Below are positions 54,571 through 64,000 of a stretch of 64,000 bases of DNA, piece by piece. The first letter of the stretch is position 1. Every line of letters starts with the position of its first letter. A program made the translations under genes and the position numbers. This DNA comes from Euprymna scolopes (lineage: Eukaryota > Mollusca > Cephalopoda > Sepiida > Sepiolidae). Under the pieces are notes generated by a model. That model did no database searches and had not been told where the DNA came from. It worked only from the letters and a program-made list of their open reading frames with translations. The stretch spans positions 8,855,141 through 8,919,140 of the forward strand of contig CM044495.1 in the NCBI GenBank assembly GCA_024364805.1, written 5' to 3'.

Positions 54571-55793
54571 CATGTGTTTTCAAATAAGTTTTCGTTATAA
54601 TACTTTTATTTTATATATCATTTTCAAGAGCGTTATTCGTTCTATCTAATCGCTTAAATTACAATCATTTTAAAACAATTATGTATTTTCAAAACGTTGA
54701 CTACAAGATAGAAAAAAGCAAATTCGCACAATTTTCTTATTTCAATTCAAGCCAGACAGAAAAGCTGCTGAAACAGCTCGCTATATCAACGGAGCGTTTG
54801 GCCCAGGAACCACTATTGAACACACAGCACGATGATAGCCTAAGCAATTTCCTGGCAGCGACGAGAGTTTTAAAGATGAGTATATTAATCGGATGTTGAC
54901 AACGATCAATTAAGAACTTTAGTCAAAGCCAATCCACGCACAACTGGTCAACAACTTGTCTGAATTGGACGTAACGTATACGACGATTTCCAACCATCTG
55001 AAAGAGATTAGAAAGACAAAAAAATGAATGTCTCACGAATTGAACGACAAACAAAAGAAATGTAGTTATGAAGTGTCCTCTTCCTTTCCTTTATGCAGCA
55101 AGAACGGCCTGTTTCTCGATCGGATTGTGACTTTCGGTGAAATGTGGGTGTGTTACGACAACCGGTGACGCTTGGCTCAGTGCTTAGATGCTGACGAAGC
55201 TCCACAACACTCCACGGAGCCAGAGTTGCACCAAAAGAAGGTAATGTTGACTGTTTGGTCGTCTGAGACCGGTTTCATCTATTAGATTTTTTGTTGGTTT
55301 TTTAATCCAAGCGAAACAATTACAACGGAGAAGTATTATAAACAAATGGATGAAATGCATCAAACTTCAGCAACGCCTAGCATTAGTCAATAGAACAGGC
55401 CTAATCTTCCTCAACGACAATGTGCGACTGCACGTTGCTAAACCGACCCTGAATAAGTTTAACGAACTAGGCTAAGAAACTCTGCTTCATCCGCCATACT
55501 TTCCAGACCTCTAATTTACTGAATACCACTTTTTCAAGCATCTCTCAACTCGACAACTTTATGTATGAGAAATGCTGCAAAAACCTAAGTGATATGAAAA
55601 ACGCCTTCGGCGACTTCTTCATCACCAGAACGCAAGATTTTTACGTTACTGACATAAATACACTTGTTTCGCGTTGGCAAGTGTGTGTTGCTTCTGATGG
55701 TTTTTACGTCGATCAATGAATTTTTGTTTGAGCCGAGGTATGTCCATTTAAATTTAAAAGTTAAAAACCGCAAGAACTTCCTTGTCGACCTGA
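54571..55793 (+). mobile_element. Decayed mariner transposon, near full length
   Basis: The 3' inverted repeat ends GAACTTCCTTGTCGACCTGA followed by TA (55794-55795). The likely 5' one is around CAAATAAGTTTTCG at 54580-54594. Transposase blocks in order: a diverged N-terminal helix-turn-helix region, LVKANPRTTGQQL (about 54919-54957), IVTFGEMWVCYDNR (first catalytic Asp of IVTCDEKW is Gly, about 55124-55160), CLDADEAP and ELHQKKVMLTVWSS (about 55180-55262), ETITTEKYYKQMDEMHQ, FLNDNVRLHVA (second Asp kept, about 55405-55440), and YFPDL..TEYHFFKHL (third Asp is Glu, about 55498-55540). Many stops and frame shifts. Total about 1.22 kb, close to the usual 1.3 kb. It resembles mariner rather than Tc1. 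Confidence 0.88.
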
Positions 55794-55795
55794 TA

Positions 55796-56850
55796 ATTTT
55801 GCTTGTATTTTTTTTATTTGGCTTGACTGTAAGAGTATTCACTAATCTGCTGATTGACTAGGGTTCCATCCTCAGCGGAATCATACCAAAGATTTTTTTT
55901 TTAAATGGTAGTTGGTGATTCCTTAATCTAAGAAGAGGATAAGGGTAAGTGGAGTTATCCTGGGAATGGAGTGAAGCCATCGATGTAGCAGATAATGGAA
56001 AGAGAGCCTTCGGGTCGCCCTCTACTACTTAGTCTACCTTAGCGTTTTGGATTTTCTTTGTGTTCATTTTTCCAATGATTATCAAGGATTATTTGCAATT
56101 TTATGCACCAGAAATTCCATGATTTATTTTTTATTTTTAAAGACATTTTCTGGCTCTTTTCTTCTTCGTTTTTTTTTCTTTTCCTTTTTCCCTCCCCCCG
56201 CCCCCACCCCCTTTTTTTGAAAACTATCGAAATGTTTCTCGATGGCTGACAAATGTATTTGTTCTGTCTAGTCATTTGACAAAACCCGACATTGTTAAAC
56301 TTTGTTTTCTGCTCTTCTATTGCGTTTTTAGTTTCTTTACACAGAAAAACATTTGTATTTGACAATGTTTTTGTTCTTGTCGACAATTCGTCTCTTTTAA
56401 ATTTCTTAAAATCTATCATTGAATTTTTAATTGATTCTTGGCACTAATTTTATTTTATTTTTTTAAATTTTCAACCTGTTTGATTTCGTTGCGTTTAAAC
56501 ATTCTGGTTCATAAAACTTTGATTGTCCAGACATTTTTTTTTTTTTACACAAACAACTTGAAGGCTGTTACAATTTGCTTTTAAATGTTAATATTTTTTC
56601 TACACAAAACCAATTGAAAAACAAAAATTCTTTCGTTTTTATCTTGAAAATACTATGCAGCATCACTTAAATCAACAAATAAATTTTTCACAAATATCTG
56701 CCCAATTCGTATCCTCGTCTATTTATGGAGCTGTGAAGCTACGTACGAAAGTGTGACGGCGTCTTCCATCCTTGTTATAAAGTACTGCCTGGTGCTGTGG
56801 ACAGAACGCATCTGCTCGTCTTTCTTGTTTCTTTTTTGCAATTATTTTTA
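55796..56850. other. Spacer
   Basis: No gene seen; a pyrimidine-rich run with C tracts lies at about 56155-56215, and T runs near 56526-56545. Confidence 0.5.
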
Positions 56851-57128
56851 AACTACGTCCCCCGATGTTGACAAATGTTTTGCTCGCAGCTGTCATCCGC
56901 AAAATAGAACGAGTTGGCTTGCTTGTTTTTTTTGGGGGGGGGCATTTTTTTGTATTGTATTTTGGAAATAAGCATACGAACCAAAAAAATGTTTGTTTTT
57001 TTTTTGTCCTTTTGCTTATTTAAAAATGAAGACGATTTAAAACAAATTTTAAAAAATAAACAAACTTGTTCAATTTTGCAGATGACAGCTCCGAGCAAAA
57101 TCTTTTGTAAACATTGGGAAGTGTAGCT
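56851..57128. repeat. Foldback element with ~75-bp arms
   Basis: The left arm (about 56851-56925) and right arm (about 57050-57128) are reverse complements at about 80%: TTTTGCTCGCAGCTGTCATC pairs with GATGACAGCTCCGAGCAAAA. The loop is about 125 nt and holds a G run. No coding sequence; MITE-like. Confidence 0.85.
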
Positions 57129-57534
57129 TGACTATAACCCTTCCCACCTCAATCGAAGTTCTCGAAGATCAATGAGCCTCTTTCTGGGGCTAACACATGA
57201 TTTCTCTATGCAATAGACATTCAAGTTCTCTCTCAAACGTCGAATTTATAAAGCAAAAATCCTTATTAAACTGATTTTTTTTTAACTCGATCATGGGTTA
57301 GGAGATTGCTCCGACTTTTTCATAGGTTGGCTGGTATTGCACTGCCTCCAGGAGTTTCCAGTCCAGATGGTGACCCCAGGGAAGAATTCAAAAACAATCA
57401 GAAAATAGACTGTACTTACTCACTTTCATCTTACTTTTTGTAACTTGGCGCCTTTTCGTTGTTTGACGCAAAATAGTTTTTCTGTCACGTATTTATCAGT
57501 CAAATACATTATAGTATATATTTCCTTTAGTATA
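57129..57534. other. Spacer
   Basis: No gene seen. Confidence 0.5.
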
Positions 57535-57780
57535 TTGGATTCCAGGACACATTCATCTAGTCTGATTGAGTATCGAGCTTAGTGTTGTAACCATAGGCAA
57601 CATCACTTATAGAAGCTGCGCCATTCCTACAGTAATTCAGTGTAGGGTAGCCATGCCAGGATTTTAATCGAGCTTCAAATACTGTCTTTTAAAAAAGGGA
57701 AAGTTTGCTCATGCTAAGTCTTCCTGACAAACCCTTGCACAGTTAGACTTTAGACACTTGGATTTGATGTGCAAGCTGAT
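57535..57780 (+). repeat. Families D and C in tandem
   Basis: 57535-57690 matches 52400-52560 (family D). 57700-57770 (CTTCCTGACAAACCCTTGCA, then CAGTTAGACTTTAGACACTT) matches family C at 20440-20515. Their adjacency suggests one composite element. Confidence 0.6.
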
Positions 57781-58697
57781 TTCTTTTTCTCTTGTATCTG
57801 TAACAATAAACTATTTTAAAATGTCAACACCATATTTGCTCAATGACGCCTTACACTTTGATGCTCTATATTTTTATAGCATTACACGTAGGCTCTATAT
57901 TGCGCGCTTTCCACGCTAGTAGAGGAAACAAGGGGATATCCTCAAAAAGGTTGATCCAACGCAGTTAGTTTACTTGTTAAAAAAATATACGTTTCTTTAT
58001 CGTTACGTTTCAATTCACACTTCCTCCCATGATGAAACTTCCTATACACGTATCTCTAATAACTACTAACAGAATTATTCATTCTCTTAAGTTGTTTTTG
58101 TCTGAGAAAAAATATTAAATCAACGTATTAAATGATTTGTAATAGAATTTATATCGTTCCGGAACGGGAGTCATCGGGTACATTTTCAAGGGTGGGATAT
58201 AAAAGTGGATTCCGAGGACATCATCATTCTTGTGGAGTAGCTTGGAGAAGACCACAAGACCACAGTCATAGAAATCGTATCCTACACACACGGGTGTGTG
58301 TGTGTGATACATATATATATATATATATGTGTGTGTGTGTTTCAAATAAGTCTTCGCTTTAACGTTTATTGAGAATATGTGTAATTGTTTTAAGAATTAC
58401 TTATTTAAGTTTGTATTTTGTTCGTATTGTATATAAATTAAAGTATTGTGGTTATTAAATCTGGATTATCCACGGGTCAGACAAAGTTCAATTAGCAGCT
58501 ATTTGAAATCATATTTGTTCATCTTTGACGCTTTGCTTTAATATAGCATGTTCACCTCTCAATGCACAGACTGTATATGAACACAACTTGAAAAGTTCCA
58601 TTTATTTTGCTTTTCTTAACAATTCTTATTTTTGTGATACATTGAAGGTTCTCCTTGTTTGAATCTACCTCCCTTAATTTGTGAAGCTGCCTCGCGA
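57781..58697. other. Spacer with CA/TG/TA microsatellite
   Basis: A compound ACACAC...GTGTGTG...TATATA...GTGTGTG tract lies at about 58283-58341. No gene seen. Confidence 0.55.
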
Positions 58698-58797
58698 GAT
58701 TTTCAATTCAGTTTCCAACTGAAGTTTGAAGTTTTCGAAACTGACTCATGAAAAATGAGTGAAGAACTAACTGCAGTTTGAAACCGAATTGAAGGTC
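58698..58797. repeat. Imperfect hairpin, ~100 bp
   Basis: Arms 58698-58749 and 58755-58797 pair around a 5-nt loop GAAAA. The ACTCAT/ATGAGT stem tip and the outer CAATTCAGTTTC / GAAACCGAATTG blocks pair well; the left arm has an extra bulge of about nine bases. Size fits a small MITE or a hairpin RNA precursor; no evidence of expression. Confidence 0.65.
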
Positions 58798-58989
58798 TTT
58801 AAATTCAACATGATTTTTTTATTCTACGCCCTTCCCCTTTCCTACACACTCGAGATCTTGTTTTTTTTCTTCCTGACTGTCACATGGAATCCCGGTCTTT
58901 TGATGGTTATCTTCAGGCAAATATTTTACGATTGTGAACTCGTCATTTTTTTGGTTACAAATTTGATTGCTTGCTGTTTAAATAAGGAA

Positions 58990-59900
58990 ACATTAAATTT
59001 AAGATTATAAATGATATTTACTTTGACATAGGTTTTATATGCTGGAATGTGTTGAACTGTTTTTAGAAATTGACTTCCAATCTCTGGACAGGTTTTTATT
59101 TATCCTTCATTCTCCCAAATACATAATTATCACTTATGTTTTCGTCTGTATTCTCATGCCCTCTGACCATAACTCTTCTCATTAACACTCATCTTTTCTG
59201 TCAATGTAACCAAACTAACGAAGTCTTCTTTTGGTTTTACATAGCAATCTCATCTTTAATAGGCAGATCGCATGGACGCATATATTTAAAAACCTGAGAT
59301 TATAAATAATCAGATTTGATTTGATGTACGTTTTACATGCTGGCATGTGTTGCGCGACTTTTTCGAATACCTGCTTTTTTGTTTTATATTTCTTCTCGAA
59401 TTTCGTGATAGGATTACTGAAGGACATGTATTTTTCTATTAATATGAAATATTATCTTCTTCCAGAGATTTTGCATAAACGTATATACGTAACACTCCTC
59501 TACCGACAACAAACATCTTTTCTGACCTCCGTGTAAGAACGTCATTGCGAGAATGCTCTTCTGTAGTCCTGAACCAATACTAATGTTTCAATGTTTTCTT
59601 TTTTAATTTAATTAAAGAATATTACAATTAATATTCTCATCTCAGATCAGGTCTTTATCTACCCCTCATTCTCTTAAATACATAATCACTATTTTTTGCA
59701 TTCTAATGCCATCTGGTCCCATCCCCTTAAGTCGTTTACATCTATTAACACAAGAACTTTCGTCCATTCCTTCACTAAACTAATGAAGTCTCATTTTCTG
59801 AACACCTTTTTATTGTCTAGATTTAATCTTTCTCTGGGATCATTAGATCTAGCCTATCTTTCAGACTGCTATATTACATCTATCGTATAATTTTCATATC
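58990..59900 (+). repeat. Diverged direct repeats
   Basis: 59085-59230 matches 59640-59800 (TTCATTCTCCCAAATACATA / CTCATTCTCTTAAATACATA, then ATGCCCTCTGACC / ATGCCATCTGGTCC, then AAACTAACGAAGTCTTC / AAACTAATGAAGTCTCA). Also 59020-59060 matches 59305-59355 (TTTTATATGCTGGAATGTGT / TTTTACATGCTGGCATGTGT). An old segmental or tandem duplication; class unknown. Confidence 0.6.
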
Positions 59901-61097
59901 TGTTCTCCCCAGGCAACATATTTCAATCATCACCGAATAGATTCGCTTCTATACATCATGCTGCGTACACATACTTGATAGACTCTCCCATTGGCTGATA
60001 ATGAAAATGCTATGCTGGTTGGTAATGCCGGAAGTTCCTTGCAGTTACTGCATCACTCTTAGCTGTTATTGAACTTGTACTTATTGACCAAAAAGTTGAT
60101 TATGTAGACAAATCGAAGGCAGTAAACAGACATAACATACAAATAATTCATACATATGTAAATTTCCTGCTTCTATCACTGCCGTATCCGACAAAGCACC
60201 AATAAAAGTTTAAAATATCAATATTTTATACTAATTGACCTTTTTCAGGTATCAATACATCTATTATCACCAATAAGTACGACACTGGTCGAAGAATTCA
60301 GAGCAGCCGTATTATACGAAATTTAAATCATAATTAACCTTTAATGACCTGAATTATGATGTAGATGATGATATTCAATTTTAGTTATAGTTTAAAGGGT
60401 AATTATACTCTGATCGTCTTCAAACTGGAAAAATTATGAAGTTCAATAGTTAAACTACTACTGAGAATTTTTGCGTTACATAAACTTATTATCCATATTG
60501 CTTGAAAAAATATTTTACAACAAAGTCCTATACTCTCTGAGACGGATGGCCGCATACTTAATGTAAGCAATGGACAGTTGCAATCTAGCATCTATATGTA
60601 CAGAGTGTTTGAATCAACTATCAATTGTTTATTTCATTATATTAATTTATTAACGACTGAACGAATTAGTTCAACCAGGTAATAAAAGATTAATTATCAA
60701 TATGTTGCAAATCTCAGTATTCCATTTTCCACTGTAAATCGATTGTTGAATTCATCGATGAGTGGAAAATATTATTATATTGTCTAGCCTCATCAGGGTC
60801 CTTTAAAACTGTCTTCATTATCAGGTTGTATATTTTATTTCATGCTTGTATATTTCTAGTCGATAATTATGACATAGGGATTTGAAGGGCTGATTAAGAC
60901 ATCGATATCATATTTTGCAGCATACGATGAAAATGTTTAATGGTGCGTTCCTCAAATTTTTATACGCTATACAACAACAAATGCAAACCAAAATTTCGAA
61001 TATATGTAAACATGATTAAACATTCCTACACTTAATAACATATATTTGGTCTTCTGTTTTAAACCTGTTTTATAAATCGGATAATTTTTCAAGAAAA
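59901..61097. other. Spacer
   Basis: No gene seen. A perfect-armed hairpin lies at 60722-60769: ATTTTCCACT and AGTGGAAAAT flank an inner ATCGAT pair. Confidence 0.5.
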
Positions 61098-61927
61098 CTA
61101 GCATTTCAGCCCGGCGTTGCCCGGGTGTTTGAATGTATGTGTTGAGCAAAAAAAAAGTAGTAGTAAGAAGGCAGGTTCGAACCCGTACCGCAAAGGAGGA
61201 AAAGAACGGGGAAAAAAGTGACGTCTTTGCTGTTACACACACCGCCAAACCAGAAGTGACGTAGGTTTTAATTAAGGCTAGACAATCGCAAGGAGAGGAT
61301 GACTTTCAAAAATATCGGCGAAAAAAACGACCCCCCCCCTGTAGAAAGTGCCAAGTTGAAGGTAAAGATCGAACTTCAAAACGATACTGATTTTGTAAAA
61401 ATCCGTCGTCTCTGTTGAAAGTTTTAGGCAGACATGCATGCATACATACATACATTTATATATTGGTAACTAAAAGTTTTCGACCCAAACCGATTAAAAA
61501 GCTTGCCCTATCTCTGAATACCTTTTATGTAAATTTTCAAATGTTTACACCAGAAATTGTCTGAGTAATTTGGTAGACCGCGGAGGTCAAATTTTTTAAA
61601 ATTTGACTCCTATTATGACCCCCTTAACATTTATTGTTTTGGGCTCAAATCAAGTTATTAAGTTAGACCCATGCCCAAGGAACCTATATCTAAAATTTCA
61701 AGTGTTTAGACCCAACATTTTCGGAGGAGTTTGGTAGAGTTCTCAAAAGTCAAATCGTTGAACTTTGACCCCTTAACAGCCAAATTTCTGGGCGAAAACC
61801 GATTACAAAAATTTTTCCAAATCTTAGTACCCTGTATACCAAATTCCGAGTCTGTAGACTGAAAAATGAGCTATTGCGTAGGTAAATGTACACACACAGA
61901 CACGTTCACTTTTATAGATATATAGAT
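61098..61927 (-). mobile_element. Helitron-like element, longest lineage-1 copy
   Basis: On minus it starts near 61927 with TCTATATATCTATAAAAGTG and a TGTCTGTGTGTG stretch. It then carries about 2.5 units of the ~150-bp core repeat (unit marks at 61878, 61734 and 61573; spacings 144 and 161). Next comes the 3' module shared with 4476-4832 and 40690-41102, including B-box-like ACGGGTTCGAACCTGCC. It ends CCCGG-GCAACG-CCGGG and CTAG (61098-61101) followed by T. A CATA/CATG tetranucleotide run sits between core and 3' module. No Rep/helicase; non-autonomous. Confidence 0.85.
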
Positions 61928-62759
61928 AGACAATCTCGGCTAAATAACGTATAATTGTTATTGATATGTTATTAACGACCCAACACACTGCGCTACTTCT
62001 TCAAAAAAATTAATAATTGGTGCCATGTAACCTTATACATGTTCTGCCTTATCTTATATGGAGTGCGGGTAATTAATGCCGTTTAATATACTGCCAAAGT
62101 TTTATTTGATGTGCCCGTTCTTAGCATGACGCGTATTAAGTTAATTCCATCATGAACCAACGCGAGAAACTGTGCAACTCAGAACTGGATCGTGTGAAAT
62201 TAAACATGTCCTGCCCAAGACACACGCTGCATGACGACGCATTACGATCGTAGGAAATGTTAGATAAGTTTTCTACAATGTACTCTCGAGCTAATTTTTT
62301 GTTTAGTACAAGGCTAAACACTCGACAGTGCATGCAACAGTCGTGAGCTGGCTTGTTCCTTGTAAACCGAGGTATGTCTCTAGCAGTTCTATGAGGTCCA
62401 CTTTCCCAGGCTTTGCTTTCTGCCTTTAAGAAGAGATTAGTTTATTGTTAATCGTCAAAGGCGCTCCTAATAGTGAATGCTGACTGGGCTGCCCAGGCTT
62501 GTTTTGAAGGCCAAAGTACTCTTTCTCTATAGTGCTATGTGTTCAAATTCCAATTCCTGACCCTTTAGTCACATCATCCTGCTGTGGAAGGAAGATAAAT
62601 AACTCCAGTTTCTTGACTGGGTACAAGAATGTTACACTAGAATAAAAAAAAATAATTTTTCTATTCCTTTAATATTTACAACAGGATCGAAATTCTCTCT
62701 AAAAATGAATCATGTCAATTTGAATGTTAAGTGATGGAATTTCTATGTTGTTTAACCTT
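61928..62759. other. Spacer
   Basis: No gene or classified repeat seen. Confidence 0.45.
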
Positions 62760-63310
62760 TATCTTGTCGACTGTAGCATTTATTTTTCGATTTTTTTCTG
62801 CATTTTCATGCCAAACAAGGCACAATGCCATTTTAATGTAGGGTCTGGAGCTACTATCTGGGTATAAGAGACATAATTTGCAGAGATACTATGTAGGGAG
62901 TTGAGCAGCAAGATGTCTGTTTGTATTAAACCTGAACTTCTGCATGTCAGTACAATTTGAAGCGGGGACCCGGAAGGGAGCTCTAAAATCTAGCAGTTCT
63001 AGGGAAGAAACTATTAGAGTAGAAGGATTTCCGAGACTTCTATTGTATAGTGATGGGGTTTTGCTGCTTGTGGGGTGTGTCGGGGTATTTACTTGGAGGG
63101 AGTACAAGAGCTTTAAGTTCATTGAAGCACCTACCATTAAAACACTTGTAAATCGGGTAGAGGGATGCAACATTTCGTCGATGGGCCAGAAGTTGCAGCC
63201 TAGCTGGAAATGGGGGGGCTTATTAGGTTGGCGACTCTTAAACCCTGTCCAATAGTGAGAGACCATGCAGCAGTCTTGGTAATACACTTGATAAATCTGT
63301 TCCAACTCCT
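62760..63310 (-). mobile_element. LINE-B 3' ORF and UTR fragment
   Basis: The UTR blocks CATGCCAAACAAGGCACAAT and ACTATGTAGGGAGTTGAGCA (about 62809-62908) are followed toward higher coordinates by the reversed ORF tail. On minus, about 63130-63170 gives the C-terminal FYKCF-type block and GTSMNLKLL-region remnants; the family frame is broken. Copies at 9900-10125 and 15455-15640 share the same UTR. Confidence 0.7.
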
Positions 63311-64000
63311 GTTTTATATAAGTTTATCATGGCTTGCAGACTACATAAATATTTGTAGCAGTTTATATGGGAGCAATATGCATGAACTATTAAAATAAAG
63401 TTAGTTTAGTACAGATGTGTGATAAAAATCGAATTTAAAATAAAATGACTCCGCTCTGTTTCAAGAATATTTCATTTAGGGAACAACGCTAGAAAATGCA
63501 GACGAAAATTCTTTCATGTCTGATGGGCCAATAGATATGTTTTTAATCGTAACGGGCTAATGGAAAATCTAGTAAACTTACGCATGAGGAACCGCTGAAA
63601 ACTGTCCATACAATACAAGAGAAACTCATATTTTCTTGACTAACTTTCACTTCCAAGCTTTTAAAACCTTGTACTATCAAACTGTCTACTAAACAAGTAT
63701 TACCAAAGTGTGTTAGAACATGTTGAAAAACTAAATCTCTGCTGATTTAAATTTCTATGCTTGGCGGTTATTTAATTGGACCCTTCGGGTAATGGGTTGA
63801 GTAAAATAGACCCTTTCCCTCCTTTTTGATAAATGACATTTTGTAGCAGTATCCACTATATCAGTTATCCTTTGTGTGTTAATGGATGACGTCATCGTTT
63901 TGTGACGTTTTCCACTATGCACGTTGTCAAGATAAAAAATAAGATCATGAGACTTAATTCTTTACTATACCCTCTGGATTTCGACAGTTGGTCTTGTGAA
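63311..64000. other. Spacer
   Basis: AT-rich; nothing recognised to the end of the window. Confidence 0.5.

Noticed and set aside
1-64000. Retroviral, Polinton or other capsid/envelope-bearing fossils
   Set aside because: I looked for gag/pol/env, integrase and capsid motifs and saw none that I could support; the reverse transcriptases here are LINE-type.

Overview
This is a eukaryotic (animal) intergenic or large-intron window with no host protein-coding gene that I can support. The organism is probably a lophotrochozoan, most likely a mollusc and perhaps a cephalopod. That is an inference from the AT-rich background, the very frequent TA/TG/CA microsatellites and the CR1-like LINE, tRNA-derived SINE and Helitron-type repeats. 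I saw no bacterial-style operons. Three N gaps (12715-13068, 25184-26014, 53055-53192) each lie at a simple repeat.

Nearly everything identifiable is transposon debris. (1) LINE-A, a CR1/L2-like non-LTR retrotransposon, has two large 5'-truncated copies (4833-6500 minus, 16818-19075 plus); a related smaller piece lies at about 8470-8930 minus. (2) LINE-B, a second CR1-like family, has eight pieces: 9900-10125, 14600-15050, 28775-30000, 43540-44400, 46400-46870 and 62760-63310 on minus, and 15455-15640 and 42400-42950 on plus. The 43.5 kb copy carries a 24-bp in-frame minisatellite. (3) Helitron-type non-autonomous elements are the most informative group. The clearest copy (35673-36165) has A|TC...CTAG|T ends. 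Relatives lie at 4476-4832, 21809-22175, 37850-38570, 40690-41102 and 61098-61927, and a second lineage at 10495-11660, 26270-26735, 33503-34005 and 48590-49010. Both lineages can carry core arrays of about 150-170 bp units, and several copies contain a tRNA-like B box near the 3' end. (4) DNA transposons are a decayed mariner (54571-55793), a mariner 3' part (40230-40601), two pogo/Tigger-like MITEs, a Tc1/mariner-like MITE and several foldback elements (219-421, 11826-12020, 33041-33499, 56851-57128). (5) SINE-like repeats include a family with tRNA-like heads at 15265, 36520 and 49090.

Three non-standard items stand out. A tandem pair of U2 snRNA 5'-end fragments lies at 34317-34407 (minus). 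An unidentified 224-bp sequence occurs twice at about 98% identity (34506-34729 and 37605-37828). A nested palindrome lies at 33041-33499, where a perfect 29-bp inverted repeat sits at the centre of arms that match less well.

One 110-codon open frame at 30593-30925 is protein-like but unrecognised. Stretches not listed as repeats are AT-rich sequence in which I see no gene. All identity estimates are by eye, and family assignments rest on recognised motifs, not on database searches.
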